A stretch of DNA of 64,000 bases, taken from NCBI GenBank assembly GCA_020744425.1, contig JAGMUV010000005.1, positions 62,001 through 126,000 on the forward strand, written 5' to 3'. Numbering within the stretch: position 1 is the stretch's first letter; each line of letters begins with the position of its first letter. Of the stretch, positions 60,411-64,000 are shown in pieces. The DNA is from Dactylonectria macrodidyma. Taxonomy: Eukaryota; Ascomycota; Sordariomycetes; Hypocreales; Nectriaceae. Position numbers and translations under genes: made by a program. The notes below the pieces were generated by a model. That model saw only the letters and a list, made by a program, of their open reading frames with translations. It was not told the origin of the DNA and ran no database searches.

Positions 60411-61463
60411 ATGTCGCACGAACAGAACTCTTACCGTACCTGGCGGATCACCCAGCCTGGCAATATTAATGACAATCTCGAGCTCATCACCACCCCTCGT
60501 CCCTCCGCAGACTCCCTAGGGAAGAGGGAGCTCCTTATCAAAGTCATCTCGGCTGGCATCAACAAAGCTGACTACTGGCCCGTCGAGCTTGGCGGTGTCT
60601 CCCGAATCATGGGCTCCTACCCGAGATTAACAGGCCTGGACTTTAGTGGCCGCATCGTCGCCGTCGGCCGCAAAGTCACCGACATCAGCCCGGGCGACAA
60701 CGTGGTTGGCCGCATGAACCCCGTAAAGCCCGGATCGCTCGCCGAGTATGTGGTAGCCTCCTGCGACGGCGTCGCCGTGCTGCCGAACGGTGTCTCCCCG
60801 CGACAAGCCGGCGCCGCTGGTACGGCCTCTCTCGCCGCCTACCAGAGCATCGCGCCTTACGTCGAGACTGGGGACAGAATCTTCATCAATGGTGGATCTG
60901 GTGGTGTTGGTACCTTTGCAATCCAAGTGGCCAAGGCCCTCGGATGCCACGTTACCGTTACCTGTTCAACGGACAAGATTAGCCTGTGTCGGGATCTCGG
61001 CGCCGACGAGGTCATCGACTACAAAACGGTCGACGTGATGGATACGCTGCGCCAGAAGGGCAGGGTGTTCGCCCACGTCGTGGACAATGTCGTCGGATCG
61101 CCGCATGACTTGTTCCACCCCGGGTGCGGCCAGATCATGCTGCCTGGCCGGAAGCGGTATTACGTCTCTGTTGGAGGCGGGATGAACGTGGACACCTGGG
61201 CCCATACAACTGTCGGCACTTCCTTTCTGCCGTTCCTCGGAGGCTCGAAGCACAAGTGGAAGCCGCTGGTGACGGAGAACTCGCACGAGGACCTCGCGCA
61301 GATAGCACGGTGGATGGGTGAAGGCAAGTTGAAGACGGTCATCGATTCCACCTTTGCTTTCGAGGAGGTTTCGGAAGCGTTCAGCAGGCTGAAGAAGGGT
61401 TCGATGGCGGGCAAGGTGGTGATCAACGTAGAGGCAGATGGGGCGGCAGAAGTAGAGAAGTAG
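60411..61463 (+). CDS. Zinc-free MDR oxidoreductase (quinone reductase / zeta-crystallin type)
   Basis: A single exon of 350 residues from ATG 60411; an upstream in-frame TTG is not a likely start. The N-terminal GroES-like domain has AGINKADYWPVELGG near residue 55 and GLDFSGRIVAVG near 80. The Rossmann domain has the nucleotide-binding motif NGGSGGVGTFAIQVAKALG near 165. Catalytic zinc ligands and the structural zinc loop of alcohol dehydrogenases are absent, so it belongs with NADPH-dependent quinone or enone reductases (RTN4IP1/QOR group). The C-terminus (FAFEEVSEAFSRLKKGSMAGKVV, split by the normal family pattern) is complete. It probably reduces a small carbonyl or quinone in the cytosol. 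No pathway partner is adjacent. Confidence 0.9.
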   Translation: MSHEQNSYRTWRITQPGNINDNLELITTPRPSADSLGKRELLIKVISAGINKADYWPVELGGVSRIMGSYPRLTGLDFSGRIVAVGRKVTDISPGDNVVGRMNPVKPGSLAEYVVASCDGVAVLPNGVSPRQAGAAGTASLAAYQSIAPYVETGDRIFINGGSGGVGTFAIQVAKALGCHVTVTCSTDKISLCRDLGADEVIDYKTVDVMDTLRQKGRVFAHVVDNVVGSPHDLFHPGCGQIMLPGRKRYYVSVGGGMNVDTWAHTTVGTSFLPFLGGSKHKWKPLVTENSHEDLAQIARWMGEGKLKTVIDSTFAFEEVSEAFSRLKKGSMAGKVVINVEADGAAEVEK

Positions 61464-61489
61464 TGAGGCATAGAAAACAGCTGCAGATT

Positions 61490-62270
61490 TGTGAAGACTC
61501 GAAAATCGTACAGCTTCCGCAAGTGCCAGATGTTTTGAGGGCGGTGCGGAACGAAGGCGGACAGCGGATGTCCTCGTTCCAGCCATCTCAAAACCGCTAG
61601 GCCAAGATTATCAATCGTGGCCTGGACCTTCTCCCAAAATCGATCGAGATACTCAGTGCTAAGGATGTTAAAAGAGCATTCAACAGCACGGTGACGTGCG
61701 ATGCAAGAGGCACAAGCGAACCCCCAGTAGGTCGGGAGAAAGGCGCAATCCAGGAAGGGCATGGCGCTACCATCACGGTTGCTCTCGTGACAGTTGGTGT
61801 AAGGTGCGAGGGCAAGTTAGCCATCTAAGTATGCGAGGAAGGCGTTAACAGCTTTAGCACGCTTGGCCAGTTTTCCCAGGAGGTCGTTAGAAAAGTGAAA
61901 GCAGGTGAGACGTTGAGCCAGAAGGACTGATGTATTAGCTTGGACCTTAGTGGTGATGTAAGGTCGGAGCTGGTCATCTTCGATGAGGACTTGAAGCCAT
62001 CTACGTTTGAGGTCGATACAGTCAAGCTGAGACTGTCAGTACCAGGCTCTCTAAGCCACAACAGTGCGTACCTGGCGTTTAGAGGCCATGATAGTGTTGA
62101 ACAAATAGTCCGCCCCATCCTGTGGAAGGCCCCTGGGCGGCGGCATAACGACGCCGTCCGTGACGCGATTACCGACGTAGGCGCCTCTGGGCAGTGCTGG
62201 CATCCCACCCTCAAGCTAGATCATGACGCGGTTATGGTCACTGAGGCGAGTCTTTCCAAAGAGTTAAACG
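61490..62270 (-). pseudogene. Broken hypothetical gene with one intron
   Basis: A minus-strand frame reads from about 62270 (EGGMPALPRGAYVGNRVTDG near 62180) to a GTACGC donor near 62070. After a roughly 39-nt intron ending CTGACAG it continues in phase (LDCIDLKRRWLQVLIEDDQL) to a TAA near 61818. Past that stop the same frame carries on with conserved-looking sequence (LDCAFLPTYWGFACASCIAR near 61750) to about 61500. The TAA is one transition from CAA, and a TAG near 62195 is one transition from CAG. A Cys/His-rich stretch (C-x2-C-x4-H-x4-C) near 61715-61675 hints at metal binding. The family is not recognised. Confidence 0.45.
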
Positions 62271-62311
62271 TCTTATGTGGCTATCAGATAACCTCCCTCC
62301 CACAATACTAG

Positions 62312-63025
62312 CGCGCGTTAGTATCAAATCCCTTTACCCTCGCTGGCCTACAAAGTTCAAGGCTATGCTGACCATTCATTTATGACTGCGTGCTTCATTG
62401 TGCCTCTGACTCGCTTATGACAGACATGTCTCGAAGTCAGATCTGGCTCGATGCCCCTAGAGTACGAATGCATCAGTTCAAGATGCGGTGGACGTGGCTT
62501 AACCACATCCAAACGCACATCAGGACACTGTAAGGTGGGGAAATGCCTATACACTGCCCAAGTCTACATCTCATCTGCCCTAAAGTATTTAAATTAATCC
62601 AGGAACTTCAATTTCATCTTTAAGACGCTTTTAGTATCGAGCGGAATAGGAATTTTACGAAGATTAAAAGACCAAGATATGAAAGTGATGACATTCTGCC
62701 TCTAAAAAGGAAGGGACCGCAACTATACCAAGACAATCTTAAAGAAAATAATCTAATGGCTTTTACGAACACTTAATACGCGTTCACTAACATTACTATG
62801 GACAGTCTGAGAAGCAGCTGCCTCAAGTATCCCCAAGCCTTTCTCAGAGTTCCACTCCTTCCTGTGGCTCACATACTATAGCTGTTAATAATGAAGCACT
62901 GTCCATCTTCAGCACTCAACTGAGCGAGGGTACATAAAAGGTCCCACCCCTCGATAGCCTCCAAGCACAAACATTTACTATAAATTGTTAGCTCCTCGTC
63001 TAATTGATATATTATACCTTTCACT
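62312..63025. other. Intergenic DNA
   Basis: About 700 bp without a supported gene. It becomes AT-richer towards 62580-62760. Confidence 0.35.
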
Positions 63026-63181
63026 ATGGCGACAAAGCCCACCGCCCAACGGATTAAGAACAAGCTGATTCAAAGAAACCGAGAAAACGGTCTTTTCCCC
63101 AAATGCTACAAATACGGAAAGCTTGAAGGAGTCGAGCTATTCCTTGCCATCAACTACACGCGAGACAGCCACGTAGCTTAA
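63026..63181 (+). pseudogene. MADS-box-like fragment
   Basis: ATG 63026 opens 51 codons before TAA. The segment NRENGLFPKCYKYGKLEGVE, followed by LFLAI, resembles the core of a MADS domain (RKxGLxKKAYELxxLxGxxVxLLV). Short MADS-type proteins with a similar start occur in many ascomycetes. The protein stops right after the core, and the DNA beyond is taken by a helicase fragment on the other strand, so this looks like a truncated gene. The similarity is by memory of the domain pattern only. Confidence 0.4.
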
Positions 63182-63376
63182 CCAAGTCTGGAAATCCCGA
63201 CAGGAGAGAATTGGGACAACCTTCCTGCTATTAGGGGTGGTCAGAAACACTGGCCCGTTGTACTTGTCAAACTCTATCATGATAACACAGTGAGGGTCTT
63301 GGATGGGCTCAGCCCCGGGTAACCAGCCGATGTCGTAAACTATCCCGCGAGCGCCATTGCTCTGCGGAGTAGACAA
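63137..63376 (-). pseudogene. Fragment of a Helitron/PIF1-type helicase
   Basis: The minus-strand frame gives GARGIVYDIGWLPGAEPIQD, then CVIMIEFDKYNGPVF and RKVVPILSCRDF. This is the order seen near the C-terminal end of PIF1-like helicases in fungal Helitrons (G-x-GxVYDIxW, PPxVxxxFDKYxGP, VPIxP). About 79 residues remain; the following TVHKSQG-type motif is missing. It is a fragment of a mobile or repetitive helicase gene that abuts, and in its last codons overlaps, the MADS-like fragment. Confidence 0.6.
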
Positions 63377-63381
63377 CCTGC

Positions 63382-63879
63382 CTAGATATTACCCAAGGGC
63401 GTTGGGTCTTGCACAGTATGTACAAAGCTGCTTCGGCTGGAACAGAGTGCATGGATTTGGCATTTGAAGCCTGATTGTGACAGAATTTCTCATCATCTGG
63501 CTAAATCAAGGCATCGAGTGAGTTCGATCGGGTAAGCAAGTGTTCTGGAAAGGCGTGTGCTAGGCTCTTTTTGGACTTTGCTCGCGTATTTGGCCAATTA
63601 TGACGAATAAGACTATGGTGCGAGCGCTAGAATATTTCACCTTCCTCTTTTATAATGACACGAAGGTAAGCAGTTAATAAGATTGGTAAGCGGCTTATGC
63701 TCGAGAACAAGAGATTATATATATGGCGCGAATGATCTTGGTTACATACCGCGGCGTCGTTTAATTATATTGCCATTCAGCATATAAAGATAAGAGAAGC
63801 CCGATTATAAGTTTACAGCCATCATCATCCAGACCAACAAGAACGCACGTCGCTCTCTTCGCATTAAGGCGAAATATCG
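63382..63879. other. Intergenic DNA upstream of the last gene
   Basis: About 500 bp holding the promoter and leader of the downstream dehydrogenase. A run of TATATA lies at about 63716-63724, roughly 155 bp before the start codon. Confidence 0.4.
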
Positions 63880-64000
63880 ATGCAAGAAATGAAGGCCCTA
63901 ACAATTACTCCATCCACTGGCATCGTGGCTGTCGAGGAGGTTCCTGTTCCGGTCCCTGGGCCAGGTGAAGTGCTCATCAAAGTCCACGCAGTTTCGTTGA
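63880..64000 (+). CDS. MDR-family dehydrogenase, 5' part only
   Basis: ATG 63880 opens a frame that runs off the window: MQEMKALTITPSTGIVAVEE then VPVPVPGPGEVLIKVHAVSL. This is the N-terminus of the GroES-like domain of medium-chain dehydrogenase/reductases. A second Met at 63889 (MKALTI) is an equally likely start, as many family members begin MKAL. Whether it keeps the zinc ligands cannot be seen. It is not closely similar to the MDR gene at 60411. Confidence 0.8.
   Translation, partial: MQEMKALTITPSTGIVAVEEVPVPVPGPGEVLIKVHAVSL

Noticed and set aside
60966..61586. 206-residue minus-strand frame
   Set aside because: It is opposite to the MDR oxidoreductase; a shadow of its coding strand.
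63880..64000. A biosynthetic cluster formed by the two MDR genes
   Set aside because: Only two oxidoreductases with a broken region and a transposon fragment between them; no synthase or transporter is in view.

Overview
The window looks like nuclear DNA of a filamentous ascomycete with a two-speed genome. The protein genes have short introns (51-67 nt, GTRNGT donors, CTRAY branch sites, YAG acceptors) and encode fungal families: a secreted GH5 exo-beta-1,3-glucanase, a PTH11-like seven-helix membrane protein and a methylthioribose-kinase-like phosphotransferase. These sit beside long AT-rich blocks made of LTR retrotransposons. The blocks carry the mark of repeat-induced point mutation (RIP): CAG/CAA/TGG codons turned into TAG/TAA, Cys and His codons turned into Tyr, and LTR pairs that differ almost only by C:G-to-T:A transitions. 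No bacterial features, tRNA, rRNA or CRISPR array were seen.

Layout. 1-37,068 is a nested retrotransposon block. Element E (plus strand, Gypsy chromovirus, 5' end outside the window) breaks off in its chromodomain at element D. D (minus strand, 3809-11615) is a heavily mutated Gypsy chromovirus with two LTRs. Element A (minus strand, 333-bp LTRs at 11616 and 31896) is a very large Gypsy element. It is split by element B (plus strand, 23228-31100, 408-bp LTRs, 5-bp target duplication TAAGG), a much younger member of D's family. Element C (minus strand, 32229-37068) is a third Gypsy copy cut in its RNase H. A small gene island with the phosphotransferase (37563-38847) follows, then a Copia remnant, an array of short palindromes and several MITEs (38872-46290). 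From about 46.3 kb to the end is gene-bearing DNA: the glucanase, a 780-bp TIR element with an 8-bp target duplication, a small membrane protein, a large gene broken by stops, the PTH11-like protein, a zinc-free MDR oxidoreductase, a second broken gene, a MADS-like fragment facing a Helitron-type helicase fragment, and the start of another MDR dehydrogenase.

Most notable. Element B carries, between its pol gene and its 3' LTR and on the opposite strand, an intact two-exon gene predicted to encode a 210-residue protein with a Zn2Cys6 cluster and a coiled coil. Element D, a diverged and ruined relative, has the remains of the same gene in the same place and orientation, with four of its six cluster cysteines changed to tyrosine as RIP would do. 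Element A also has about 5 kb of plus-strand (antisense) reading frames downstream of its pol. Antisense accessory genes may therefore be a shared trait of these elements. B also shows a textbook -1 frameshift site (A AAA AAC, 9-nt spacer, 7-bp stem) between gag and pol, and a self-complementary primer-binding site of the Tf1/sushi type.

The elements act mainly as targets of genome defence here. The host genes do not form an evident cluster or pathway. All calls are by reading and by-eye translation; no similarity search was run.
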